Of a stretch of DNA of 64,000 nucleotides, positions 1 through 17,996 are shown in pieces (position 1 is the first letter of the stretch; each line of letters opens with the position of its first letter). This DNA comes from Apostichopus japonicus (taxonomy: Eukaryota; Echinodermata; Holothuroidea; Aspidochirotida; Stichopodidae): contig NC_092574.1 in the NCBI RefSeq assembly GCF_037975245.1, positions 8,308,213-8,372,212 of the forward strand, in the 5' to 3' direction. The notes below the pieces were generated by a model that was not told the DNA's origin, searched no databases, and was given only the letters and a program-made list of their open reading frames with translations. Position numbers and translations under genes: made by a program.

Positions 1-3000
1 AAATGACAATCCTAATTAGAAAATATGAGAAGGAAGCAAATATGTTTTGAAAAGTTGACAAAGCGGAAGAAACTTCACCCTGATTAGATAATTAACAGAA
101 ATCGGCAAAGATGGTTTACGCCCGTCCTTAAGTCTCGCCGCCTGTCTACGTCAATTTATTATATACAGACACACGAGACTGCATGGGTGTCTGTAAAGTT
201 AATTAATATCTTCCTCAAGGTCACACTTTAGTCTCTATAGTATTACGTCTAATATGTATATGAAATTCCCGTGTATGGGTGGGTCTGCTACAAACTTCGA
301 GCTTTGCTACAAACTGAGAGCTCAGGCCGTGTTTTGGCGGGCTTTCTTTGCGGAAAGAATGGACGATATATAGACGTGCAAGTTGTAACATGGAGCTTGT
401 AGGACACGTTTCCACGTGGGTGTTGTCATGTATAAGTGTCGTTATATTATCAAAGAGGTCAGATCAACTTAGGGCACTGAACTATGGTATCGGCAGTTTA
501 TATGATATACCTATCGCACTTATAGGCCTCAATTCGAAGCGGCCTCACCCAACACCATTTAATTTATTTTTCTTAGTTTTAAGATTGTATGGCAAGCTGG
601 ACCGACAGGGAGGCAGGCTAACCAGTATACCCACTATCTCAAAGCGATACACATTGAACTAGATTTCCGCACACGATGTCGTAGAAGGTCGTTTTGTGGA
701 GATTTTGTTTCAAAACTATGTAACAACCATTATCCGCAACAAAGCGACCAAAGTTTGAGTAAATATGTTCCTGCATTCCAGAGGAAGATGGTTTTTCCCG
801 TATAAACGTGACAGATTGTACTCCGTTTAACTTCAGTACTTCCTTGTTATATAAAACTGGCTATTAGTAAAATAATCACGAATTACATACATTGGTTTGT
901 CCTGCCACACTGAGAAAGTGTTATAATATTCCCATAAACTTGATTCCCCATATACCAGCCATCGCAGCGAGCATCAGACATTTGGTGACAAAACTTTTGG
1001 GCCATATATTTCTATTATTATTAATTTTTTCTTTAGTCCGCCGAAATGGGATGAATTTTGTAAAGAAAAGATTTTCAGGTTTGCCCTTCCCTGCCATCGC
1101 GACAATGATCTTTGTGTTTGCGTTTACTCTGTCGACCCCGAGGAAAAATAAGACTCTGAGCAGGGAGAGAGACAGCCAGGCATCTCATTCATTTGTGTTG
1201 AAAGCAATACTATACTTCGTTCTCGTCGAATCGATGTAGCTAATAATTAGGACTACAACCTCTTCTTGTGCACATAACCCCATCTGACATATATGAGAGT
1301 TCTATTCTTCCACACATCAGTCCTATAGCCAAGTTTAAGATCCACTCGGGGTCTATTGTACAAACAACAGGACAATCACATTTCATTTTAACTATACAGT
1401 GTTCATTGTCTTGAAATCTTTACAAGATTGGAATCGGTTTCGACGAACATCAGAAGTAAATGGGCCCTTTTTTTTTACATAATACACCACCTTCATCTGC
1501 AGGTATAATTCTCAGATCAATAATTTTACCTTCACACACTTTTCCAAGTTTGTTTTCATTCAGTCCGTATTTCTGGGAAGATGTATGTTCGAAGCTTTCC
1601 ACTAAATCAATGAGTTGCTTGTGAGAACTATTTGCGCGAGTAAACAAGTCCTTCGCTTGTACAATATTTAATTGGAAGTGAACCACACACACCAGGTCAA
1701 TAGAAGTCTGAATACGAGTATCCCAACTTTGCATAAATGAGATCGTTACGTTGGCAAACAACTTCCTTTTTCCAAGGAGTAGTAAGGTTATCAAATGGCC
1801 GGAATTACGATGTCAAAGCGCGCGATCGGTATGTATGCGAAGTAGTGCATAAACAACAAATTGAATTAAAGGTGCAGCTGGGTGCTCTTAATTATACAAT
1901 ATAGGTATACCTATAGTTACAGCCAACGCTTACAACATTCACTGAAAAGGTCTTTTTCGTAACAAGGTTATTCATTTGTTTGTGTTTGGCTTCCTATATG
2001 TTCATTTGAAAGATATATTCAGGGGGAACAATTACCTTCATACTTTGACTCTTTCTCAGTATGGTTCGGTAATTGGCCATCCAACGTATACAGCTACTTC
2101 AACGACAATAACAAACTCTGTCCGATTTTCTTGTACAGATAAAAAAGCTAAGTTTTGTAAAATCAGCTATGAAGCTGTATTTGAGGGGGTTGGGGGGGGG
2201 GGGCTACCCAGGATAATGTTTATAAGTGCGGACTGTGCTATAGGGATATTAAACATATATGAAGTAATACAACAAGCTATATGCGCACCAAGCGAACGTA
2301 GTATAGGTAACAATGTCGGAAGATATTGCGCGTGGCGTAAGGAGGGGAATTATAGTTGGGGGCGTAACTGCGCTTTTTTGTTCCTGTTTATAGGCACATT
2401 CTCTACATGATTAATAACAATAGAATGTCAATTTGTGCTCGGTTATTAAAATGAGGGAGGTAATTGTTTACTGAAAAACATAAAAAATAAAATGAAACAT
2501 CCCACGCGAGTATATATTCATACGAGAGGTATAAAACCCGTATATTTTGTGTGTGTATATTAACGAGGGCAATACATATAAATTGTTCCAATAACGGTGA
2601 ATAAAATACTTTGAACAGTGACCGCGATACATAAGAAATACTATCCGTAAGCGATACGTCCGAGTCACATCACCGAGTCACAATACATCATAAACACGGA
2701 TAAACTTTAACCCATCACATTAATGATCTCCTTTAGAACTTAGGTTACAACATTAATGTCTACTATCGCGATGTTCTACTATTCATTCGATTTTGTTTTG
2801 TTTTTTTGCACCTCCTAAAACGAGTTACAAACATGTCAATTGTACACATATTCCCTACGCTGATAACATAAGACCTGAACAAAGCTCTACCCTATCCCAT
2901 CCCTGCAAATTTGTTACAAACTATATGATTCCTTGTGGTTCGAGGGCATTAGCCTTTCATTCATTTAACTGAAAACAAAGGTAAGTTCGGTTAACGAATT

Positions 3001-3725
3001 AGAAACAAAAGAATACATTCTGGCTGATAATTATGTATTATAAGTTTATGAATAAACAGCATATAACTTTATGAATATCAAGCGCCATCATGGTATCATT
3101 TATGTGCTACAGATGGGTGATGATATCATATTATTTATTGTTTCTTTCACGTCTGCAATATAACGTTATACATCTACTTTGTCGTCACTTTATCAGCTAA
3201 TCGAGACAAAGAGGAATTTAAAAAAAAAAGTTACTTCCTTTCGACTTTTGGCCCGCTTTTCATTTCCACAAGAAAGTTTGATTTATTTTGAAACAGCCAT
3301 TGTTTGCCAACACCTCTTCGTTTTGAATTATTAATGTTTACTTGATATGTAAACAGTAGGGTCGTGTTCTCCGATGCTACGTATACGCCGCGATGTTACA
3401 AATTTCCGCTCTTTTATTTTTTCTTCTTTTTTTATAAGCTCTTTTAAAACCTGATACTTCCACGTATCCGACGATGAATGATAAGAGAATATGTCAGCCT
3501 GGAATTTACCTCCATGGCATGCCAGCTAGGCCTTTATAGCGGGACTTATTTGAGTTCGTTCAGATATAATCTAAACCTTTAAAGCGCATTGCCACATCTT
3601 ACTCGTATTCCGTTTAAGTATACTCGGTACTCGATTAGGATGAGTACCATTCGAGTACCTTATCTAGCAACAGGGAGTATCATTTTTTATTTATACCTCT
3701 TTGGCATTCCATGTAGTATTTCTCT
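1..3725. other. Non-coding AT-rich region, no gene recognised
   Basis: Open frames here are short, lack recognisable domains and have no convincing splice context. The longest, on the minus strand at 1450-1794 (about 114 codons), matches no family I know. A G12 run lies at 2192-2203. GAGTAC/GTACTC motifs cluster at about 3620-3660. I see no RNA gene. Confidence 0.6.
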
Positions 3726-3961
3726 TCAATAGTGCTAATCATAAATATGCCTCAATATCTCAGTATGGTACATCATACACGTAGTATTCTACATACTAAT
3801 TACTAACCTACCATCTAGCCTATACCGCAAATTTGTTATTCCAATAGTGCTAATCATAACTGTACCTCAATACGACAGTATAGTACATCATACATGTATA
3901 TAGTATTCTACATACTAATTACTAACCTACCACCTAGCCTATACCGCAAATTTGTTATTCT
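3726..3961. repeat. Two-copy direct tandem repeat (~118 bp unit)
   Basis: Two adjacent copies share the blocks AATAGTGCTAATCATAA, GTACATCATACA, AGTATTCTACATACTAATTA, CTAACCTACC and CCGCAAATTTGTTATTC in the same order. The copies differ by scattered substitutions and a few bases of indel, so the duplication is recent but not brand new. Confidence 0.85.
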
Positions 3962-4369
3962 GAAAGCAGCACTTTCGTGGTGATATTGAGACATTCTGAA
4001 TTTGGCGAAGAAGGTAACGAGATCCGAGTAGTTTCCTCAAATTCAATTGTTATATACCATTTGCTTACACGAATGTCAAGTAGCAGACAACATCGTAAGG
4101 TTCTTGTGTACACTGAGTAAGTCAAATAAGGCATTCGAAAAATAGTCGCATATATACTAAAAATGGGATTCCCAAATGCGTCGAACACTAGTACTCGGGT
4201 ACCAGAAAGCAATATTTGGACTATGTTGTTTAGCATCATAAGTATAGGGTACTCGGAGTGCTTAAAGCTGATTAAAGTACTCACTTTAACACTAATGCAA
4301 GAATCACGTTGAGTAATTGTGGAATAATGATGACGTAGTTGTGGGTAAGACTGCTTGGGTCCTTCTGAT

Positions 4370-5100
4370 GCTGTGGCGGACTTGTGGCTGAGAGTGGGTA
4401 TGTCATGATGAACTAATTATGGGATTGTTAGTGGGAGTAGGATGTAAATTATTATCTGATGAGAGTGGGATATTAATTATGATATTGTGGATGATAGTGG
4501 GTTACTCATGATGAACGCATTATGGGATTATTAGTGGGAGTATAGGATGTATATGATTATCTGATGAGAGTGGGATATTGATAGTGGTATTGTGGGTGAG
4601 AGTGGGACTTTGATGATTCTCGTACGATGTTTTAGGTGAGAGTGGGTTTCTCGTTATATACCCCCGTAAGATTGTTGGTGAGGATATCGGATAGCTATAT
4701 ATGGTCAGACGAGATTGTAGGATATACCGTGCTCTGTCTAGAAAGTGAGGGTTAGAGAGGGTTACTCCTGAAGCTCTCATTGGCTTATGGATGACACTGG
4801 GACTTATCTTTGATGGTCTGGTGACATTGTGGGATATCAATCGTGATCCAATGAGACTGTCACGTGAGAGTGGGATGTTAAAGATTTACTCGCAGGACAT
4901 GGTGAGAGTGGGGATTACTCTTAATTACTTTACTATTTTTATCTTTGAAATAGCCTGACGAGATTGTGACATAAATTATGATCTAATGAAATTTTTAGGA
5001 GTGGGTTATACCCTTAATACAATCACGGGATATCGGGATGTTCTGATGGGATTGTGGGAGATATATGGGGCATTCAGATTGTGGGTGAGAGTGGGGTGAG
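4370..5100. repeat. Degenerate GAGAGTGGGAT-type minisatellite
   Basis: The motif GAGAGTGGG recurs many times, separated by ATTGTGG/TGATGA-type spacers. The clearest higher-order copy is ~103 bp: the block from ATGATGAACTAATTATGGGA near 4406 recurs near 4509 with few changes. Units become more diverged towards 5100. The opposite strand is open for about 106 codons at 4520-4840, but this is a by-product of the repeat. Confidence 0.8.
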
Positions 5101-8100
5101 GGGGGGCACATCGATGATCATCTATCGATTATATGTGTGAGAATGATATACATTCGTGCATGATGATCTATACGGTATATAGCCATTAATAGTATGCATG
5201 GGTTAGTTACGCATGTCTTAAAAAAATTACGCGTATACATATGCATGTGTGATTCATCAAAACTGAAACTAAGCTTCAATGAACTCATAGTTTATTTTTT
5301 AGTTTATAACTCCATAAATTTTCGATTGAATGGTCTTATGTTCTTCTATGTGTAGTAGGAAACAGGTCTAATGTATAAATCAATGTATATATATACGATG
5401 TACGAGACTATTTGGCAAATTGCCAATTATCTTGAGTGAGTTTTAACATTGACATACTGCCGACTGGAGCACGTTATAATCGACAGCAGGAGTCTTCCGT
5501 TTCGATTCCGGTGAAACAAGACAACAGAGACTGGTGTAAATATTTGTCCAAATTAGTGTCGTAAGTACTCATCAAAGAACTAAATGTATACAGAGGAACT
5601 AATTCAGGGTAATAAATGGATCTAGGGTCTTTCTGGAGTCTATCAGCTACTCAACTTGGTAGACTGTGCCATATAACAAACAAATATATAGTCTTCGTCA
5701 GTTGCAACGACTCTTGAAGCTTTCCCTGTGATGTCTTAATGACAAGCCATACTGATAACAAACGCTGTATATTTACGGTGACGACAAAATGGACTATAAA
5801 ACTGTAGTTGCTATCGTTAAATTTATGATAAATTTCTTCGAACGTGAAAGCTAGTGCATGAATATTGCGTTATCTTTCTATCATGCAAGAATGCACGGTT
5901 TAATGTATACATTGATATAGGTTAAACAAAAATCAGCGTCGATCGCTAAGAAAGAGCCGGTTGTATTTACCTGCAATAGAAGGTTTAAAATGGGTAATTG
6001 GTATCACTTGCCTTGCTCTCTAAACACTATCCCCTTCCCCTACCCCACACTCACTCGACATCACACCCTCACTCATACTAATATGTACTTGACCCCCTCC
6101 GTGAACTAACTAACAGTAATTAACATCTGTGAATATTTTATAATAGTTCATTTTTGGATAGTAGAGAAAAATGAGCTTCGTTGTTTGTGAATGCTGGCTT
6201 TCAATTTTTGCTTGGTTTGTTGTTATTATTATTATTGTTAATTCTTAATTTTATTTTTGTTTGTTGTTTTCGTGTGGCTGTGGTTTAAGTTTTCAAACAG
6301 ACAATTTTCACTTTAGTAATTTACCCTTCAGAAGAGCTATTGCATCTGATGCTCATTTTTTTTTTTAAAGACTTCTTAAATTTATGTACAGAAATACAAC
6401 ATCTCGTGTATAGATGTAGCAGGACGTTTCTTTTCACTCCTTTAATACATCCACTTCTGAAGCTCCCCACTTTGCCTTTCTTTTCCCGTTAACTTGAGCC
6501 CTTGCTTGGTCCCTCGTTTGCCCGCGGGGGACCCTTCGAGCAAACACGATTACACCCAATGTCGTTTGTTTTTGATAAACTCTAAGAACGTACAAGATAA
6601 GACCGGAAATGTCTTATCCCTGGAGATTAAAGTGTGTTGGTTGTATAGGTCTTCAACAATAGCGCATCAGCTGTTGACAAAGGATAGTCCATTTGTTGAA
6701 GGGGGATTTGTTTTGAGATGACAATGCTGATAGGTTCGTTTCATGGGTTAGTGTTTGACGAAAGTATTTGAAAGATTTAAAAACTGTTGGTTCCCTATTT
6801 ACCTGTTATTGCTCTTTTGTACCAGGGTGAGAAAGGTAACAAATGGTGCAATTAATTTACTGATACGCACTTCAAAGTTTCTTCTAGAAACTTGTCTAGA
6901 TGGAATAAGAAGAAGGAAAAAAAAAAAAAAACCAAAGGTGAGTGCTGCAGCGACCGTCAAAGATTACCCAAACAGTAGCTGTCGTTTAAGAATGTCGGTC
7001 GTGACTCAGAAGTGGGTCACGTTAGAAATGTCGGTGGGTCGCGAGATTTATCGAAAATTTATTGAAAAGTTTTCGGTGGAGCTTCCCGACGCAGATCGAT
7101 TCTGTTACTTTTTTATCAACAAGTCCTTAGATCAAGTTATATCATATTCATTCTGATTAAAGATTCTAAGGGGTGTGGGGTTTGTTGGTCGTGGCTCAGT
7201 TATAATGGGAGATCCTTAATCGTGCGTTTAAAAGTATGCGGACCGCTGCTACATGGGACCCCCCCCCCCTAATCTCAAAATTGAAATACCTAATGTGTCA
7301 ATGTAGTCAACTAATTATTACTTCAAACCACAAATCGTATTACATCCTTGCACTTCAGAAGGATGAACTTTGCCAAGATGACCATTATTTTATTTTTAAT
7401 ATTTGTAGACCATATTTATATTTCATTTTATTGGGAAATAGTTTAACAATTTATCGCACATTGGTTATGTTTAACAAAGTGATAAAACATAACGGAAACA
7501 TTAACTAACTCGATAGATAATTGCACGTAGGCCAATATAGGATATGAAATATTTTATATGTGTATATTATACATGTATAGAGAAATTAAATTGAGAATAT
7601 AAGCCTATAGCACGTTAAGGAAAGATTATTGTTGATGGTTGTCGTCTGTCATATATTCTTTGACATATAATTCGTGATACTGTGCTGGATAGACCGTCGT
7701 CATGACGATATGGTAAACAATTCCAACTGAAGGGGACTGTGGTGAGGGTGTGTATCAATTCGATAAAAAATAACGTTTTTTTTATAGCTTTGTACATGTC
7801 TCTTTCTTGAATTACGTTTCTTTAAAAAGGAATCCTGATACAGATTTCACTGTTTGACCCTTGAACTTATCATGTCTAATGTAATGATATGTATTGCAGA
7901 ATTGTGCTTTATAAGTAATAAATGATAAAAAACAAAATGTGCGCGCAGAGCCTGTGGAACGAGACATGTCTGCGCTTGGGGGGGGGGGGGGGGTAATGGG
8001 GTTTGCTCGATAGAGAAATGATCATTGGTTAAATTGAGAACTAGATATTTTCCTAATCCACCCCTCCACCGAGAGCATAGCAATGGCTTCTTATATAGAT

Positions 8101-8225
8101 CCGATGTAACTCCAGAAAGCCATAGAAATGTAGTTCGTTGCATAATTAAATCATCAGTCATCAATTGAAAGAAGTATGCATTCCTTCACCTAGTTTATAG
8201 GTCTACCCTGACCAGATGGATGGAT
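5101..8225. other. Non-coding region
   Basis: No gene recognised. Contents are AT-rich unique-looking sequence, a C11 run near 7259-7269, a 16-nt G run at 7978-7993 and a poly-A tract near 6918. The longest open frame, about 133 codons at 6755-7156, is Lys/Phe-rich with no domain and includes the poly-A tract. I treat it as chance. Confidence 0.55.
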
Positions 8226-13508
<5,283 letters not shown>

Positions 13509-13645
13509 AAAGAGGGAGAGGGGGAAGAGAGGAGAGGGGGAAGAGGGGAGAGGGGGAAGAGGGGAGAGGGGGAAGAGGGGAGAGGGGGAAGAGGGGAGAG
13601 GGGGGAAAGGGGAGAGGGGGGAGAGGGGGAAGAGGGGAAAGGGGG
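13509..13645. repeat. 137-nt pure-purine GA minisatellite
   Basis: An uninterrupted purine tract built from a 16-bp unit of the form GAGGGGGAAGAGGGGA, about eight copies, with small length changes near the right end. G runs of 4-6 recur throughout. Such tracts are known to form G-quadruplex or triplex DNA; that this one does is an inference. Confidence 0.95.
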
Positions 13646-16600
13646 TTGGTTGAGACGTCATATTATATATGCTTATTTCAATCCTTTTGTCAAGAACGTT
13701 GTCAAGAAAATATAATCTTACATCCAGAATCGGTTCCCTGATATTTATTGATTGCACAAAACACAGACACACATACGCACATAAAGACTCATATGAGGAA
13801 GCAAGAAAAAAAAATGTTGTGCTAATGAACGTATGTAAAGTAATCTTGTCATCACTAAAGAAAAAAGGAAAAGAAAAAAGAACTTGCTTTATGTATTTCT
13901 AGAGTATAATTCTACCGTGTATAAAAGTCAAGCTACCTAAATTTGCAAATTGTGCAGTGGTCAATGTTCACAGCCATATACAGTAGAGAAATTTCATTGA
14001 GCAACGACGTATAAATAAAGGGCATACCTTTCATTCTATATGCATATAATTAGTTCCTCGTTCGCAATACTTTAACCATTTGTTGTGACTTTCAACAGGC
14101 GCTTGCTTTGATGATGTATAATGAAAGGTGACGGTTTGTTGTGTGCGGTTCGCGATGGCTCTTTCATTCAGTCACGCGACTTGTATGTACATTGACTGAG
14201 GAATTTGCTCGACAATATGCTTTTCACTTGCATGGTTTAACGATTGAAGTACTATCGTGATGCTAATACGTTCTATTGATACTTAACCTAGCGAATATAG
14301 TACAAAGAAACATCAGATAGCATATCGCAATAAAATGCCAATTGATGAAATCCAATCACCACCCCACTTAGAGTTTTGTTTCCTTCCTCAAAATTAAGCT
14401 AATGATATTTGATTCCATTCTCATCATTTCGTCGCTGCAGACTCTCTTTATACTTCAGTCAGAAAACCTCTTGGAAGTTCACTTTAAGTTCAATCATATT
14501 TAAATGAATGTTGAATAGATAAATGAAATGAAGTACACTGCTTTCGGTATTCAGATCTTTTAAAGAGAGAGGGAAAAAACGGGAAAATGTAACAAAGTAG
14601 TCTAACGATTGAAGAATTGCTTCGTGACGTCTGTATATCTTTTGATAAGAACTGTGAACTCATCAAACTTATATCGTTTATTTATCAAGATAGCTATTCA
14701 ATCAACTTCAGTTTTTTTTGTTACATTGACCGTTTATACTACTATGTAGTGGTTTGCATTAGAGTGGACGTTTAATGGGCCTGAATAAGGGACAGTCTAC
14801 ATTATGTACGCTGTGACACATATTATTAGACATTATAATGCCAGCAAGAACTTCTTCCAGTCATTCCAATGTTCTAACTAACTTGTTTGTGTACAGCTTA
14901 TTATGAATAGCAGGCCTTTTACAGTACGGTTTTTTTGTTTTGTCCTGCCCTATAACGATCAGCGCGCGGCGTTTGGTATGTTACAATCGCTTGGACTTCA
15001 AAACCAATGAGAATTTACTTGCATATGATGTAGCCTATATATATATACCGCGTGGTTGCGTCATACCTATGCTAACAGACGCACTAATTCCACAAATATC
15101 GCGGTATACCAACCGTAGATTACGTGAAGTTTGGCCTGTTAGTGTTACCTTAATTGATAATCTATTTTAAGAACAGGTTTTAATACCGCTGCTGCCGTGT
15201 CGAATTGATTGATTGACATGGTACAATATTTGGTTAAGACAATATGTCAAAGTTCTTTATCACGAAACCTCGTCTGTATATCTGTTTGCAGCCTGACGTA
15301 CATATATACATGTATATATATAAATGTATACTACTACTACTACTACCACACAGTAGTCGTACCGCGTGTGGCAAGCTATATTTACAGTGTTACGTTGGCC
15401 GATCCTACGAGCGGTATGCAAAGCTGCAACACGAATTACTTTGTGTAAGGCTCAATTCTGTAAGTGCATTATTTCTCTCTCTCTCTCTCTATATATATAT
15501 ACACTCACTCGTTTGTACTAAATGTACTGTGTTTGTGAATAGACGCTCTCTTGAATAATTTTGTTTGGATGGAGAGGAAACTAACACTTTGGGCATGAAA
15601 GGTTCCGTTGACAATAAGATCAAATTTGCTGCAATTTCCTCTTTTAACTCTCTCTGGCTTAACGCATTTTTTCTCTTTCTCCGTCTCTCTCGCTTATTGC
15701 TAGCTATCAATCGATTGAGGGTAATTATTTACGTCAGTTTTCCTTTTTTGTAAAGAAAACAAAAATCGAGGTTTAGCTTAATAAGATCTATTTCGTAATG
15801 AACGAAACTAATGGACACCCGTCATTATTTTAGCCTGAACTATAGTGCTGGGCCTATAATATTGCGTACTTGCTGTACATACTAAAGTAAAGCGTTTGTT
15901 TGAAAATTTCATTAATTATTGTAAAGACTAGCTCATACATTGCCCTCACAATACTGCGAAGGAACTGAAAGAGAGGTGGAGAGAGAAAACTGCTTTGGTT
16001 CATGTTTGGTTTTATGTCGCACAGCAATGTCCATGTACCGCTTTACATATGTGTACAAAGTTTGTGTACTATGAACACTTTGTTGTAAATCGATTGCATA
16101 TTGATCGATTGCCTATTGCTCTTGAACACGCAAAGGGGACGAATTCCAGTACTGACAAAGGACGTTGGCGTTCGCAAGTATGAGGAGGGTGGGGGTGGTG
16201 AGGGAGACGTGATAAGGAGATGCCACACAGAGCGCATAATTTCAGCAATGTTCACCCGACATGTATTCGTGAAGTCCTGCCAGTAGGCCTATATTTGATG
16301 TGAACTTGAGTGAGTTATTGTTTTACTCACTAGGGAAACTGTCCAGTTTGTCAATATAAAAGCGGTGCATCAGGCGACCTATATACCTACGGGAGGTTAC
16401 GGTTATGAGGTCTTGCTCACAACCAGCTGGGTTTTACATCTGTGCGATCTGTGCAACGCAGCCCACACCGCACTGAAGATATTGTAAATATGTTCAGTGT
16501 TTTATTTAGTTTTTGGAAACAAGAAGCGTGTGTACATGCATGCGTTTTATAAGCATGTACTTTGCATAAGGGGGGGGGGGGGGTGGTATACTACTGACAC

Positions 16601-17918
16601 GCGTATAAAATGACACCCCGACTTGGGAAACGCTTTTGTATAATAAGCCGTTGGCCGTGCGTGATACTGTGGAGCCGTCCATGCATGCATGCGATAAATT
16701 CAGCGCCTTGGGTTTTTTTTAGTTTTTTTTTCTGGGAATACCCCACCAGTACCGGTATAAGTATTCAAATGTGCTGTCAAAAGTCTACGCTTGTACATTA
16801 GGCAAAGAGGCGTTCCCAATGACCATTATATACCTCATTTTGTCATTCGGGGGAATACGTAATAACGACAAGTTTTGTTTAAGTATGCAGAGATTTTTTG
16901 ACTACTGTAAGTTGCTAGCAAACGACAGTGGGTTAAGATTTGGACACTGTTTTGGTGTGCTCCGTGAGAGTTTGATATAACGTTCATATGCTCCTCTCCC
17001 CGCACATCATCTCGATGAAACTAAAGCCTCTAGATACATAAACTCCGCGGGGACCTTCTTCCCTTGACCTTAGTTACATATATTACGACACAATGTTTTG
17101 GAAATAATTTTAGCCTCTGTGATCTGAAATGGTAAGGCACTATAGAGCGGATGACGTTAGGCTGCAAAAATAACAGAACTATTGCTGGTGTTCCTGGTAG
17201 TAGTAAAACTTGTAACTATCGAGGAATGGTTTCACCGTGTTCTATAATCACTATGAATATCGTGTGACGTGTTTACAAGCTTGTTACCGTCATAAATAAA
17301 TGATTGTAGGTGGAACAGTCTCGCGGGACTATGTCAGTCTGTCTGTGTCAAGTTGAAAACGCAATGCGATTAATCACATCGCCACAGCTTTATAGGGGAA
17401 AACGAAACATTTACTTTTTCGGGAATTTATAGCTATAGGTGGTTCACCCGGGCGTTATCTTCTTCATTATCCCCTTTAGCCACCCGTGTATTATTCTACA
17501 AATACGAGCGCTATATGAACAGAAACCAAAGATTTTATACCCATTGTTTAACTTTTGGGGCGTTGCAACGCCGCCCACTCGACCAGCACGTTCGTTATTA
17601 CCTCATCGTGTTAAGTGCGTTACTGTGATATCATAGAACTGTGAAAAGCAGCCACACGGAAGGAATAAGCCATTTTACGACTCCTTATTGCACATGCGCA
17701 AAGCTAAATCACATTTATAGACTAACGAGTACTGCGTCTCTACCTTCATTGTTAGTAGGCCTACGCGGTTCGATAAACCGTTCGTAATTGCAAGAAATAG
17801 CAGGGTTAAAAATGCTTTGAAATTCTCCGCATGTCCTTGTCGGATTAAGGAAGTGAAGCAACTCGCTGAACTTGTCAGGCATGCGCAGCTTGCCTTCAAT
17901 CGGTACATTCACGCTATC

Positions 17919-17996
<78 letters not shown>

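Noticed and set aside
1450..1794. Minus-strand 114-codon frame with mixed, protein-like composition
   Set aside because: Not recognised, no flanking splice sites could be placed, and the length is within chance for this much AT-rich sequence. A protein search would be needed to revive it.
5440..5530. Possible tRNA gene (GTTTCGATTCCGG resembles a T-loop)
   Set aside because: No acceptor stem, D-arm or anticodon arm could be folded around it.
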